Part shown: positions 20,265 through 31,684 of the stretch, piece by piece
Layout: each line of letters begins with the position of its first letter
Numbering within the stretch: the stretch's first letter is position 1
Source of the DNA: Adiantum capillus-veneris
Lineage: Eukaryota; Streptophyta; Polypodiopsida; Polypodiales; Pteridaceae
DNA length: 64,000 nucleotides
NCBI GenBank assembly: GCA_014529385.2
Contig: CM043942.1
Location: forward strand, 29,450,969 to 29,514,968
Reading direction: 5' to 3'
Notes under the pieces: model-generated
Seen by the model: only the letters and a program-made list of their open reading frames with translations
Databases searched by the model: none
Told to the model about the DNA's origin: nothing
Program-made: the position numbers and the translations under genes

Positions 20265-21062
20265 TTTTTCTTGTGTTAATCTTGATATTAGTAGTTCTCA
20301 TAGTACCCAATTGAGATTATTGTTAGGAATTTTTTTAATTTCTAAATGCTTTGTCCTTAACCATCCCTTGATTTTGGGAAAAAAATTGTTTATTACTATC
20401 TTTACCTCTCCTGATCCAGATAAAAGAGGATTAAGCTCTATTTTACAATTCCTTGAGGTTATGGAAGCACTTCCCCCTTGTGTTAGAAAAGTTTGGAATC
20501 ATTCTATAGTAGCCTTCAAATATGTTAAAACCTTGGGACAAAAAGCTTTCAATCATAGTGATATTGGGAGAAACTTGAAAAAGCACAATTAATCATCCAT
20601 ACTTAGAAGTGAATGCCCTTGTAGGAAGGTTGGCTTCTCTCCGTTTGTGGAAGAATCTTTATGGCATGTGGTTACAGCGGATTGCTCCATTCTCTCTTCT
20701 CCTACACTAAAAAATCTCTTTTCTAAAGGCACTAAATTTAGACTCTCTTCTTCAGTTGACTCTTGTCTTCTTAAGGCCATAGAAAAAGGCATAACTAGTT
20801 TTCTAGTCAAATTAGAAGAATCTTTAGGAGTTCAAGGCATTTTTTCTCATTGGAAAGCTACTATTTTGAAAAAGGCATCTAAGAAACTTACAAAATTTTG
20901 TTCAAAGAGTACTTCCCCCGTTAATAATTCTTTTGTCTCTGAGCGATTTTGTTGCTCTCAAAATTTTTTTGTTATTTCCTACGTAGACAAGTGTTGATTT
21001 ACCTATAGGCTTGAGTTGGATCTTAAAAGACTCTATAGGAGTAGTTCCTGTTTTGAACTTCT
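20233..21062 (+). pseudogene. PLE linker / RT N-terminal domain
   Basis: One frame with a single early TAA (20590) gives LPPCVRKVWNHSIVAFKYVK, NHSDIGRNLKKHN*, SECPCRK, HVVTADCSIL and LFSKGTKFRLSSSVDSC, then an EESLGVQGIFSHWK helix-rich part. The Cys pair, H-V-V-T-x-D and G-x-K-F-R blocks are what I know of the RT N-terminal region of permuted (Naiad/Chlamys-type) Penelope elements. The frame closes at a TGA near 20996, and remnant coding runs on to the MITE. Confidence 0.7.
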
Positions 21063-21085
21063 TTAACTCTTCTCGGAGTATCTAA

Positions 21086-21477
21086 GGCTGGGTTCACAAG
21101 GCGCGGCGGCAATAGGCGTCAACCAATTAATTTCCCCCAGGTGGAATTTCCCGTTCAGACGGCGCGGTGGGAGATTGTAAACTCTGCTCCACGTCACGGC
21201 AAAGGAACATGAATTTTCTTCCGCCACCCCTATGTGATCTTCCGAAACCCCCCCCCCCCCCCCCCGCCCCCCCCCTCGCCCGAAGTTCCTTCCGCCCTCC
21301 AGCTCAACTCCCCACCCAATCTTCAGCATCCACGCACGCAAGAGCTTCTGACAGCCTTGAGTGATTCCGCCTCGCCTTGTGAACACCTGCCCGGTGGAAG
21401 CTTTCTTCTCTCTCACCTTCTGCCTGGAAGGCTGTATGCTTTTGGCTTTCTTCCACCGGCATCGTCTGAACCCAACC
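21086..21477. mobile_element. Tourist-like (PIF/Harbinger) MITE inside the PLE
   Basis: 392 bp, GC-rich against an AT-rich host. The left end GGCTGGGTTCACA and inverted right end GGTTGGGTTCAGA form TIRs. A 3-bp direct repeat TAA (21083-21085 and 21478-21480) flanks it. Joining the flanks across one TAA restores the PLE frame (EYL|RKVVSFMPFETF). The TSD and TIR type fit Tourist MITEs. It has no transposase and would be mobilised by a Harbinger enzyme. Internal poly-C at 21248-21275. Confidence 0.82.
21248..21275. repeat. Poly-C tract in the MITE
   Basis: C-run with one G interruption. The open stretch across it (Pro-rich) is an artefact. Confidence 0.9.
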
Positions 21478-21480
21478 TAA

Positions 21481-22421
21481 GAAAAGTCGTCTCCTTTATG
21501 CCTTTTGAAACCTTTGACTTCACAACCTTATATTCCAAGCTAGATCTGGAAGAGTTACGGGTAAGAATTAGATCGCTCATGACTAAAGTTTTCGACTGTA
21601 GATTAGAAAGAGATAGATGCAAGGCTTTACTAGTAGAAAAGTCAATCTTACATTTTGATTTTTCTTGGTTAAAAAGTAAAAATCAAGATGTAGATAAGAG
21701 AAAGAAAAGATTCACCAAAATTGTAGACAAAGGTGACATTTGTTCTTGGTTAGCTTTTCTTTTAGATAATATTTACATATCTTTAGGTGACTCTCTATTT
21801 AAACAATCAATTGGTATTCCCACGGGTGCCAATTGTGCCATCTTTCTTGCTAAATTTCACCTTTTTACTTGATTGTATGGAACGCCTTAGCCTTATTCAG
21901 CTATCTTTCTCACAAACTTTGTAATGTGAGGCGTTTTGTAGATGACCTCGTTGTTCCTCACATACCTTTCTTTCAAGAGTTTTTGTATATCAATAATAAT
22001 TCTTTAGGTAGAGGAATTTATCCCAAGGATTTTTGTGAACTTAATTGTACTTCGAATAGCAATAGTTGTGCTTTCTTAGACCTTAAGATCTCTCAATCTT
22101 CTTTGGGCTTCAAAGTAGATATTTATGACAAACGCTTACAACCTGAGTATTCTAACTTAGATAATTCGGATGCCACATTTTTCTTCCAATATTTTTGATA
22201 CAACTAAGTATGTTGTTATCTCCTCCCAACTCTATAGATTCTCTCGTCTTTGTTCTACTCAATCTGCCTTTGTCACTCAATCATGCCATCTTATTTTGTT
22301 GCTTATTGAAAAAGGTTACAATTTCAATAAGATTTTGAAAAAGGTTCGTAGTAAGTTTATCTTTGGTATTTCAACTTTTGGAATTTTTAAAAGGATAAAA
22401 AGTAAGTTTGAACTTTTATAG
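21481..22421 (+). pseudogene. Reverse transcriptase of the PLE
   Basis: RT blocks in order: FETFDFTTLYSKL (RT3), FLLDNIYISLGDSLFKQ, GIPTGANCA (RT4), RRFVDDLVV (RT5, both catalytic Asp present), CAFLDLKIS (RT6), then thumb LYRFSRLCSTQSAF and LIEKGYNFNKILKKVRSKF. Frames change near 21865 and 22195. The blocks are of Penelope type, not LTR or LINE type. The enzyme would copy element RNA at nicked DNA; the breaks make it inactive. Confidence 0.85.
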
Positions 22422-23228
22422 AAGTGGGGAGCTTAAAAGCCCACTTAATTCTTAGATCAAAGCTCTTTTGGAATGTAGTTTGTTTTATCTCAAAGTAGAG
22501 GTTGTTGTTCTAACTTGAAGTAAAACATTATTTAGTCATTTAAGTTAGTTAAATGTTTTGTAGGCCTCTTTTACTTTACATGAATATAGAGTTAGTTTAG
22601 TCAATTCCTTTGTTGACTTAGAGTAGTCTTTAAGTGCTAGACTCTATCATGGCTGAGTATGCCCATCACCTATGGAAAGTGATAAAAAAATTTAGGTCGT
22701 TGGTTTTGTTAAGTATGTTCTTATGAACTAACCTTATGCAAACCTAGACCTACTCTTGGGCACTGATGACATGAGTAGGGATATTGTAGCTTATTGTCCA
22801 TGCTATGCATGATAGAATCGATGAACCTACACTTCATGTCTGGACAAACATCGGAGTCAATGGTTGCACTTTCGAGTCCTATTCTTTTTAAGTTTAGTTT
22901 AATGTTTCACTCTTGTTTGTAGTTGCTCTAGGTCTAGATTTTATAGTTCTTTGTTGCTATTTTACATTACTGTATAGTATCTCAACATAGAAGTTTTAGT
23001 TCTTATTAATGTGTGTGTATGTTTTTTAGTTTTTAATTTTAATATAATTAAATAATAATCATAATAATAAAATAAATTTTGAATTTTACTTTATATGTTT
23101 GTTTGTTTTTTTGAAAGATTTCTTTAGTCAAGTATTGTTGTTATTTGTTTTTTGCTTTTTGTGTTTTGTTATATTTCCTTTCTATCAAACTCTAAATTCG
23201 TAAGTTCAGATTTCTCTGTTCTTATGAA
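22422..23228. other. No gene seen; possibly PLE 3' untranslated region
   Basis: AT-rich, no coding motif. AATAAT-rich stretch at about 23040-23085. Confidence 0.4.
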
Positions 23229-23560
23229 GGTATATATATATATATAGACGTGGAGGTGTTTGCAATTCATCATGGCATCATGTCAATTATGACACCAATG
23301 TCCAACTCTCCAGGAACTATGAGCACATCAGGGCCATAGAGTCGTTAGCACCCATAGAGGTTGTACACAACTACATGAGCATTTGCATGAGCAAAAGGCC
23401 CTAGCTGCTACTAATGTGAGTCCCCAATCCCCACCTCACTAGGCCTCCCACCTTTCCACAAAAGGCTAGATTGGGGGAGAACTAATGGGTGTAGAACTCT
23501 GTATCAAGATATGCTCTCACACACACACTCCCACACATGTGCGCACACACACACAAGAGC
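23229..23560. repeat. TRIM-LTR-related repeat with flanking microsatellites
   Basis: A short TA run (23229-23245) is followed by 23246-23490, which matches the TRIM-like LTRs at 19037 and 19415 (GTTAGCACCCATAGAGGTTG, CCTCCCACCTTTCCACAAAA). A (CA)n-rich stretch follows at 23518-23556. A lone, diverged repeat. Confidence 0.7.
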
Positions 23561-23831
23561 ATATATTCAGACAAAGGCCTTTGTACTAAGTTTTTCCCAA
23601 ACGTCCGGAGATGCAGGGCAGACTCAACCATATAAATATTCTATTTCGAACTTATATGGCAAACACCCACTCCACTAGCATTGATACAATTGTCAAAAGC
23701 TCACATTAACCTTCATATCATGACTGCAATAACCTCCTACGAAAACGGAGATGAGTCGTCTTTTGCCACTCACATGTAGGTGAGTACGGAGAGGTGCAAG
23801 TAGTGGCTACTTTGTACACAAGAATCAAATT
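23561..23831. other. No gene seen
   Basis: No motif or repeat recognised. Confidence 0.4.
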
Positions 23832-24827
23832 CTAGAGACTAATTTGATTTTCCCCTCTATCAGTAGGTTGTGGAATGTCTTATTTTTGTATGCATTATGA
23901 GGCCGAATATTCAGTTTGTAATCTCACAGATGAGCAAATGTATGCATAGCCCAGACATTAAGAATTGGTATGCAGCTAAGCAGATCTTTTGCTACTTGAG
24001 TATCACTAAGAACCTTGGATTATTGGATCTCCAGGGGGGATCATTGCGACTAGATTTGCATGCTTTAACCTTTATATTACCCAAGTGTGGAAGATTGGTT
24101 AGCCCAATTTGTTCATTCCAGTGGAATTTAAAATATTCTATGTTCAAACTTCACCTCCCATCCGCTAGATCATTATGGTCTCTTGGAATTTTATTGTATC
24201 ACATGCATATGAGAAAGAGAGAGAGATTATATTGTGTGTGTATGAGAGAGAGAGAGAGAGAGATTATATTGTTTGTATGAGAAAGAGAGATAGTACATGT
24301 TTGCATGTGCATGCATGAGAGAAAGAGAGAGACAGAGTTGTCTATGTGTGGGGGGACTCAGAGAGAGACTTGGCTATGTGTGTGGGGGGGATAGAAGAGT
24401 GTCTTTCTCTCCCTTCTATATTGTTGTCTCTATTGTGTGGACTGAACATGAAAGGGCGATGGTAATGCGTGTGCTAGTCTCCACCCAATCGTGCTATCTT
24501 ATAGCCTCCCCCTAGCGTACACATTGTCCAGCCGTGCCGGTGGCCTTGCCCGTAGGACCCATGTCCTTACATTACCCTCCCCTCGGAGAATCATTTTCGT
24601 CCTCGAAATGAACGTAGAGAAATGTTTCTTAAGTGCGGAGACATTCTCCCATGTAGAACCTTCTTCAGGTCAATCTAGCCATTTGACCAACACCTGTCGT
24701 CTGACATGATGTCTGGTGCGAAGCTCATGAGAATCCAAAATCTTTTCGGGCTCATGAGGAATGCTTGGTAGTTCGATGAGTTCAACTAATACACCTGTGT
24801 CAATGACATTATCATTCTGTCCTAGCT
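23832..24827. repeat. Direct repeat, copy 1 (copia RT scrap + GA tract + chromovirus 3' end)
   Basis: Nearly colinear with 27822-29021. It holds a copia RT end (FVCIMRPNIQFVISQMSKCM, plus), a GA-rich region (about 24205-24330), and the chromovirus 3' LTR start and chromodomain region on the minus strand (24464-24827). The match ends abruptly at AGCTGTTT, where the PLE-like RT begins. Copy 2 has one extra internal repeat of the GA block. Confidence 0.88.
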
Positions 24828-27182
24828 GTTTATTGAAAGGCGAGGTTTGGCCTTAGGCTTAAAATACATCCCTCCCCCTCTAAACCCTTCCCCTCTCTTG
24901 CTCCTCAACTCACACCGCAATCTTTCAAGAAATCTCAACCTTAAGTTTTTCTTCAAAAACCTTAAACCCTCCTCCCTCTTTCCTTTTAACGAAACCAACC
25001 CACTTCTGAAACCTCCTCTAATAAACCTCCATCTTAACCAAATTCTGTCCACTAACCAACATAACTTTAACCTCATGCTAAATGCTTGTAATTTTCCCAC
25101 TTCAAAGCGACCCCGTTTTGTCATTGAAGCTTTATCTAGCCTCTCCTTGGACTCGTCAATAATCATAAAACTAGCCGACCAAAACCTTGGTGCAGTTATC
25201 TTACCATTATATTGGTATGAGAAAGATGCCCTCTCACATCTCAATAACCACTCCACCTATGAATCTTGCCTTAAATTCCCTTTTGCCTTCTTAGCTTCCC
25301 TTTTTACCTCTATCACCCTTCGCTACTCCGCTCTCCCCTCTCTGGAGCGGAACTTTATCCTCCCCCCCTTAATAAACCCCCCAAACCCTGTCCTATCTAC
25401 TTTATCCCTAAACTCCATAAACCATCCATTGTCTCTCGTCCTATATGCTCCTATAAGGGTTACCTTTTTGAAAAAGCTTATATATGGCTCCATATAGAAC
25501 TCTACCCAATCCTCCTTGGCCAAAAGCAACACCTTCAAAACTCCCTTATCCTCATCCAAGACTTGGATAAACTTCCCCTTCCACCTAACACCTCCTTTTC
25601 ACCTTTGACTTTGAAGCCTTATACCCTAGCATCCCCATTAATCAAGGCCTCATTGCTCTCAACTCCTTCATCTCTAACTTTTTTGACCCGCAAAAATCTC
25701 ACTTTATACTCTCCCTTGCCTCCCTTATCCTATCTCATCACTACATTACCTTTAAAGGAAAATTTTGGAAATAAACCAAAGGCACTCCATGGGCTCAAAC
25801 TTTGCCGTGGTATATACGTGTCTTTTCCTCTGCCACTTGGAAGCCTCTTTCCCCCTCTTGCATAACCTTAACCTTCTCTACTTCAAAAGATATGTGGATG
25901 ATGCCTTTGGACTTTGTAAAGAATCCCTCAAAACCCTTACTTTTTTCTTAAGCTCATATGGTGAACCTCTTCAAGAGCACATCAAAATCTCTAGAACCAT
26001 CTCCTCTACTCGGGCCATCATCCTCGACATAGAATTATTTAAAGGTACCCGCTTCGCTACATCTAGCCTCTTGGATTCCCATTGTTTTCAAAAACCCTTG
26101 AATGCCTACAACTATATCCCTTGGATCTCCTGGCACCCAATACATCAAAAAGTTGCATTCATCATCTCAGAGCTCAAAAGATATTGTATTAGAGAATCAA
26201 CCTTGAAGGGATACCTCTACCTCCGCAACCTCTTCTTCTTACGCCTTCGGGCTAAGGGCTACTCACCTAACTTCCTCCAAAAAGTTTTCAACAAGGTCTC
26301 TTACCTCAATCGCACCTCTCTCCTCCTTTCCCTGCACAAGATAACAAAAAATCCACCCACCGTGTTCAAAATCCCCTTCACACCTACCACTAGAAGATTA
26401 CTACCCTCTCAAAATATTAGCAATCCCATTTCAAAAGCTTTCCAGCTTGATGCTAACCTCTCCTAGCTCCTTAGGCCTACTATTTGTTGGACTTTAGGCC
26501 CCAACATCCACAGTCTACTGGTGCATAGTTCACACCCCCCTTGACCCACCCCTTTTTTACCCAGCACACAGTCTCTTTTCAAAACCTCCCAAGCCACCCC
26601 AAAACCACCTGTATACATCTAGCCTTTAAAAATTTCAGTTTACTGAATTTTCTCCTTTTTTCTAAATAAAAGCACCATAGCATCTAGAGCTTTAATTTTT
26701 GGATAAACTACCCTCCCTCCCCTTGAATTATCCTTTGGACACTCCTTGCACTCTTTCAAATCCTTTTTTGATGCTTCTCCTTTTCCTTTTTTTTCATCAT
26801 TACACTTCTCTCTCACCTAAAATAGCCTCCCTTTTTTTCACACTTCTACCCCCAACCTCTCATTACCAAAAACTTGTACCCTGGAACCTGGAACCTAGAA
26901 CCTGGTAATTTTCTAGCTTACATCCACACCTAACTCACCATAACTCCCCCCCTTGTACCCTAGTACTTGGCCTTTAAAGCCACTTCTCCCAAAAAAATGA
27001 TGTCCCCCAAGATAGAAACCTCAAAAAGACTCCTCCAAGCTCCCTTTATAAACCCCTGCCTCCTCCTCTCTTACAAACTCAATCCATTTAACACCACCAC
27101 TGATGAGCTCATAAGAGCGAAACGCATTTGGTGGAACTCTCCCTATCTCTACCCACTAATTTTGGCACCTATCTTTTGCTAA
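24828..27182 (+). mobile_element. Second Penelope-like element (endonuclease-deficient type), 5' truncated
   Basis: Pieces in several frames: LGLKYIPPPLNPSP (24853), KLADQNLGAVILPLYWYEK and LNNHSTY (25160-25260), YFIPKLHKP and SRPI (25390-25440), TFDFEALYPSI (25607), TPWAQ/MGSNFAVV (25790), LLYFKRYVDDAFGL (25875, both catalytic Asp intact), IILDIELFKG (26020), WISWHPIHQKVAF, LKGYLYLRNLFFLRLRAKGY and PTICWTLGPNIHSLLV (26475). I know this block set from endonuclease-lacking Penelope-like elements (Coprina-type) of fungi, plants and protists, some of them telomere-linked. No GIY-YIG was seen. At least four frameshifts. It differs clearly from the PLE at 19675. Confidence 0.65.
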
Positions 27183-27234
27183 TCTTATGAAGTCTTTTTC
27201 GCACGCTTGAGTACTTGTTTTTTTTTTTAATTTA

Positions 27235-27236
27235 AA

Positions 27237-27323
<87 letters not shown>
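27235..27323. repeat. (TA)n microsatellite
   Basis: About 44 TA units after a T-run, downstream of the PLE-like element. It may be its 3' junction. Confidence 0.95.
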
Positions 27324-27325
<2 letters not shown>

Positions 27326-27524
27326 AGGTAGGTCCATATGTATGGTACGCGGTACTGTACGCTCTCTGAGTAAAAGTATGTAAAGTACGCCAATAATTTA
27401 TTTATATTAAAAAATTACCAATTATTAGAGTTAGGGTTGTAGGAATACACACAAAGCTTGGAGAAGGAGAAGCTCAAGATCACACAACAAAAATTAGTAT
27501 TACTTTTGTACGCCCTAGAATGAC

Positions 27525-28090
27525 ATGCTACTCGTAGGACCACATGAGATGCATATTGTTGATTTTAAGGCTGAATTAAATTCAGCTTTTGGGATGTTAG
27601 ATTTGGGCCACTTGCATCTTTATTTGGACATCCAGTTTAAGCAATGTGATGGAGGTATTATTTTTTGTCAGATAAATTACATTGAGACATTGTTGTGTGA
27701 TGGAGGTATTATTTTGTGTCAGATATATTACATTGAGACATTGCTGTGTAGATTTGGTCTTGAGGATTGTAAATCTATTTCTACAGCTATGGAGACAAGT
27801 TTACATCTTAGTATTGATAATGCTAGAGACTAATTTTATTTTCCCCTCTATCGGTAGGTTGTGGAACGTCTTATTTTTGTATGCATTATGAGGCCGAATA
27901 TTCAGTTTGTAATCTCACAGATGAGCAAATGTATGCATAGCCCAGACATTAAGAATTGGTATGCAGCTAAGCAGATCTTTTGCTACTTGAGTAGCACTAA
28001 GAACCTTGGATTATTGGATCTCCAGGGGGGGATCATTGTGACCAAATTTGCATGCTTTAACCTTTATATTACCCAAGTGTGGAAGATTGG
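27525..28090 (+). pseudogene. Ty1/copia reverse transcriptase fragment
   Basis: Reads IVDFKAELNSAFGMLDLGHL and FGLEDCKSIS, then after frame changes LIFVCIMRPNIQFVISQMSK and IKNWYAAKQIFCYLSSTKN: the C-terminal RT of copia elements (…D-L-G…Y-L-G-I-Q…, R-P-D-I-Q-F…). A 51-bp in-frame tandem duplication (27645-27695 and 27696-27746) repeats CDGGII.CQI.YIETLL. The YVDD block and everything upstream are missing. A second copy of the last part lies at 23870-24120. Confidence 0.85.
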
Positions 28091-28305
28091 TTAGCCCAAT
28101 TTGTTCATTCCAGTGGAATTTAAAATATTCTATGTTCAAACTTCACCTCTCATCCGCTAGATCATTATGGTCTCTTGGAATTTTATTGTATCACATGCAT
28201 ATGAGAAAGAGAGAGAGATTATATTGTGTGTGTATGAGAGAGAGAAAGAGAGAGATTATATTGTTTGTATAAAAAGAGAGATAGTACATGTTTGCATGTG
28301 CATGC

Positions 28306-28348
<43 letters not shown>

Positions 28349-28495
28349 GTCTATGTGTGGGGGGACTCAGAGAGAGACTTGGCTACGTGTGTGTGGGGGA
28401 TAGAAGAGTGTCTTTCTCTCCCTTCTACATTGTTGTCTCTATTGTGTGGATTGAACATGAAAGGGCGATGGTAGTACATGTTTGCATGTGCATGC

Positions 28496-28534
<39 letters not shown>

Positions 28535-29021
28535 GTCTATGTGTGGGGGGACTCAGAGAGAGACTTGGCTATGTGTGTGTGGGGGATAGAAGAGTGTCTT
28601 TCTCTCCCTTCTATATTGTTGTCTCGATTGTGTGGACTGAACATGAAAGGGCGATGGTAATGCGTGTGCTAGTCTCTACCCAACCGTCCTATCTTATAGC
28701 CTCCCCCTAGCGTACACATTGTCCGGCAGTGCCGGTGGCCTTGCCCGTAGGACCCATTTCCTTACATTACCCTCCCCTTGGAGAATCATTTTCGTCCTCG
28801 AAACGAACGTAGAGAAATGTTTCTTAAGTGCGGAGACATTCTCCCATGTAGAACCTTCTTCAGGTCGATCTAGCCATTTTACCAACACCTGTCGTCTGAC
28901 ATGATGTCTTGTGCGAAGCTCATGAGAATCCAAAATCTTTTCGGGCTCATGAGGAATGATTGGCGGTTCGATAAGTTCAACTAACACACCTGTGTCAATG
29001 ACATTATCATTCTATCCTAGC
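27822..29021. repeat. Direct repeat, copy 2
   Basis: Counterpart of 23832-24827. Contains two tandem copies (about 28284-28472 and 28473-28660) of the block GTACATGTTTGCATGTGCAT + (GA)n + GTGTCTTTCTCTCCC..., which copy 1 has once. Copy 2 continues into the full chromovirus; copy 1 does not. Confidence 0.88.
28664..28766 (-). repeat. 3' LTR remnant of chromovirus B
   Basis: Matches the 5' LTR end at 34411-34514 (GGTCCTACG.GCAAGGCCACC...GGCTATAAGATAG...CTAGCACAC), then diverges. Confidence 0.8.
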
Positions 29022-30060
29022 TGTTTTCGTAAATGGCTAACATGAAAAATAGGACGAACTCGTGAGTGCTCTGGAAGAGCTAACTTATAGGCCACTTGAC
29101 CTTTACGTTGAGAATGGTAAACGGTCCACAATAGCGTGGTGAAAGTTTAGCAACGTTTCCCGTCTTCAGACTTTTTGAATGCTCCAGAACTTTGAGAAAA
29201 ACCTTGTCTCCTTCTTCGAAAGTAGCAAGATGACGATGCTCATCTGCGTACTTCTTATATTGATCCTGAGCTAGCTTAACATTCTGTCGAACAACTCGAA
29301 GCATCTCAAAATGGTCTTGGAGAAAATCCTTCGCTTGTTGTATATTCTCCTTAGCCAACCCCACCGTAACGGGTGATCTAGGTTGAAATCCATAAAAACG
29401 CATAGATGGACTAAACCCTATAGTCACATGCTTTGAACTATTATAAGCAAATTCCAATATAGGTAAGTAGTCTTCCCAATTGGTTTGCTTCTTGCTAATG
29501 TACGCTCGTAGCATATCCTCTAGCACTTGATTAACTCTTTCGGTTTGACCATACGTTTCTGGATGATTAGTCGTACATAAAATAAGTTTAGTTTCCAAGT
29601 TTTGGAACACAGCTCTCCAGAAGTGATTATCGAACTTTCGATCTCTGTCACTAATGATACTAGTTGGAAGACCGTAGAGTTAATATATATGCTCTACAAA
29701 TAGCCGTGCTAATTCTGGTGTCTTAACCGTAGTCTTAGTGTGAATGAATCGACCCATCTTTGTGAGACGGTCTACAATTACCCAAATGGCATCATGGCCA
29801 CGAATTGTAGTAGGTAGTCCTACTACAAAATCCATAGAGATACTCTCCCACTTACCTTGTGGAATCTCTAAAGGATGTAAAAGGCCACCTATCTTGAGGT
29901 GCTCTTCCTTATTAACTTGGCACTGTTGGCAATTTAGTACGTACTCTTGAACATCATGATGTAAGCCTGACCAATAAAATTGTTGTCGAACTAAGGCCTA
30001 CGTCTTACGAATACCTGAATGACCAGCACTTAGACTATCGTGACACTCAAATAAGATTTG
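28767..30060 (-). pseudogene. Integrase with chromodomain of chromovirus B
   Basis: HHCC-type start (CHDSLSAGHSGIRKT, CQQCQVNKEEHL), catalytic core ISMDFVVGLPTT, SIISDRDRKFD and NHPETYGQTERVNQ (the D, D and E all visible), GPQKY-type tail FEEGDKVFLKVLEHSKSLKT and PRYCGPFTIL, then the chromodomain ILDSHELRTRHHVRRQVLVK, WLDRPEEGSTWENV, LKKHF. Integrase inserts element cDNA. Stops near 29995 and 29680 and a break at 29080 (KWPIS*) inactivate it. The last reading runs into the LTR. Confidence 0.88.
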
Positions 30061-30417
30061 GCGCCTAGTGTCTCAGTCCTTTGGCATACATACTCTACCC
30101 TTGTGGAGTAAGTAGCCATCATCAATGGAAAAATTCTTCCATCGCTTAAGCTCTTCCTCAGTAGGGGTGGAGCTCTATGTGTTAGAGTTTTTATCTGTGC
30201 GTGGAGAGACATGTTGATCTAGTTGTTCAGAGACATGTGAGTGTGAGGGATCCCTTTTTAAAACTGCACTCCACACTTTAGCATATGATTTATTTTGTGT
30301 ACACTTGCCACGTAATGACTCCAAAAATCCACTCTTTAGTTCCGTGAAAGCAAGTGAATTAGTCTGAGGCATCCGACTTACTGCATCCGCTACTATATTA
30401 TATCGCCCCTTGCAATA

Positions 30418-31684
30418 TCATAGCTTACAATCATAATCTTGAAGGATTTTTGTCCATCTAGCTTTACGACCCTTCAAGTCTGTTTGAGTAGTAAACCATT
30501 TGATACTCTCATGGTCAAAAACTACTTCAAACTCGGCACCATATAAATAGTGTCGCCACTTTCGTAAAGCGTGAATTATGGCATAGAGCTCTCTCATAGA
30601 CATAATAATTCTGTTGAGCTCTATCTAAATTTTTACTTTCAAAGGCTATAGGTCTTCCTTCCTGGAGAAGTACCGCACCAATTGCTATATCACTAGCATC
30701 AGTCTCTACCACAAACGGCTTAAGTGGGTCAACGATTGCTAGGATGGGAGCAGTGGCTATAGCTACCTTGAGCTGTTCAAAAATGCGTTTTTGGGCTTCT
30801 TCCCAAGAAAAGGTCTTACCTTTTGCTTTAAGTTGATCCGTCATAGGGTGAGTGATTTTGGCATAGTCACGGATATACTGTCGATAAAATCTAGCCATGC
30901 CTAAAAATATTTGAAGCTCCTCAACCGTGTTGCGATGTGCCATCGAAGAATGGCAGCGACCTTGTCAGTGTCCATTGGGATGCCAGAATAAGAGATCACA
31001 TGACCGAGGTAATGTATCTCTGGTTTAAAGAAATCACTTGCTTTGCTTAGCATACAGCACGTGAGCTCGTAGCTGTTTGAACACTAATCGTAAGTGTTCT
31101 ATGTGTTCAACTTCAGTCTTACTGTAAATGAGAATGTCATCAAGGAAAACCACAATAAATTTTTCAAGATAGGGACGTAAGACACTATCCATGAGTGTCA
31201 TAAATGTAGCTGGAGCATTGGTTAGACAAAAAGGCATAACCAAAAATTCAAAGTGCTCGAACTGTGTTCTAAAGGCAGTTTTGGACATATCTTGCAGTAG
31301 GATACGTACCTAGTGGTATCCTGAACGAAGATATATCTTTGTATAGTATCTTGTCCCATGGAATTGATCAAACAACTCATCCACTCGAGGCAGAGGATAC
31401 TTGTTCTTGATGGTTATCGCATTTAATCCGCGATAATCTACGCACATGCGCATAGTACCATCTTTCTTTTTTACCAATAGAATTGGTGATGCCCAAGGCG
31501 AATTGCTAAGTCTAATGAAACCACGAGCGAGGTAGTCAGCCAACTGACTCTCAACCTCCTTGGCTTCTTTAGCACTCATACGATAAGGTGGTTTACTCAC
31601 CGGTTTAGTGCCTGGCAAGACATCTATGACATGTTGCACATCACATGTAGGGGGTAAACCCGGTGGTAAATCACTTGAGAACAC
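30418..31684 (-). pseudogene. Reverse transcriptase and RNase H of chromovirus B
   Basis: [85 protein letters not shown] (catalytic F-L-D-D intact), LQIFLGMARFYRQYIRDYAK, FVVETDASDIAIGAVLLQEG and HALRKWRHYLYGAEFEVVFD. RT through RNase H in order, broken near 31300, 31030, 30950 and 30600. It copies RNA to DNA and degrades the RNA strand. Confidence 0.9.

Larger units (their letters stand above)
19675..22421 (+). mobile_element. Penelope-like element with N-terminal GIY-YIG nuclease
   Basis: Order on the plus strand: GIY-YIG-type nuclease remnant, a linker with a CPC/HVVTAD/GTKFR signature, and reverse transcriptase with thumb. Canonical Penelope elements carry GIY-YIG after the RT. Permuted elements with the nuclease first are described from the green lineage, protists and animals (the Chlamys/Naiad group). 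The 5' end abuts the TRIM at about 19670, so the GIY-YIG motif itself is missing. Frameshifts, stops and a MITE at 21086-21477 disrupt it. No poly(A) or microsatellite tail was evident. Confidence 0.75.

Noticed and set aside
21234-21480. Pro-rich N-terminal extension in frame with the PLE reverse transcriptase
   Set aside because: It is MITE sequence including a poly-C run; the real frame continues from before the MITE.
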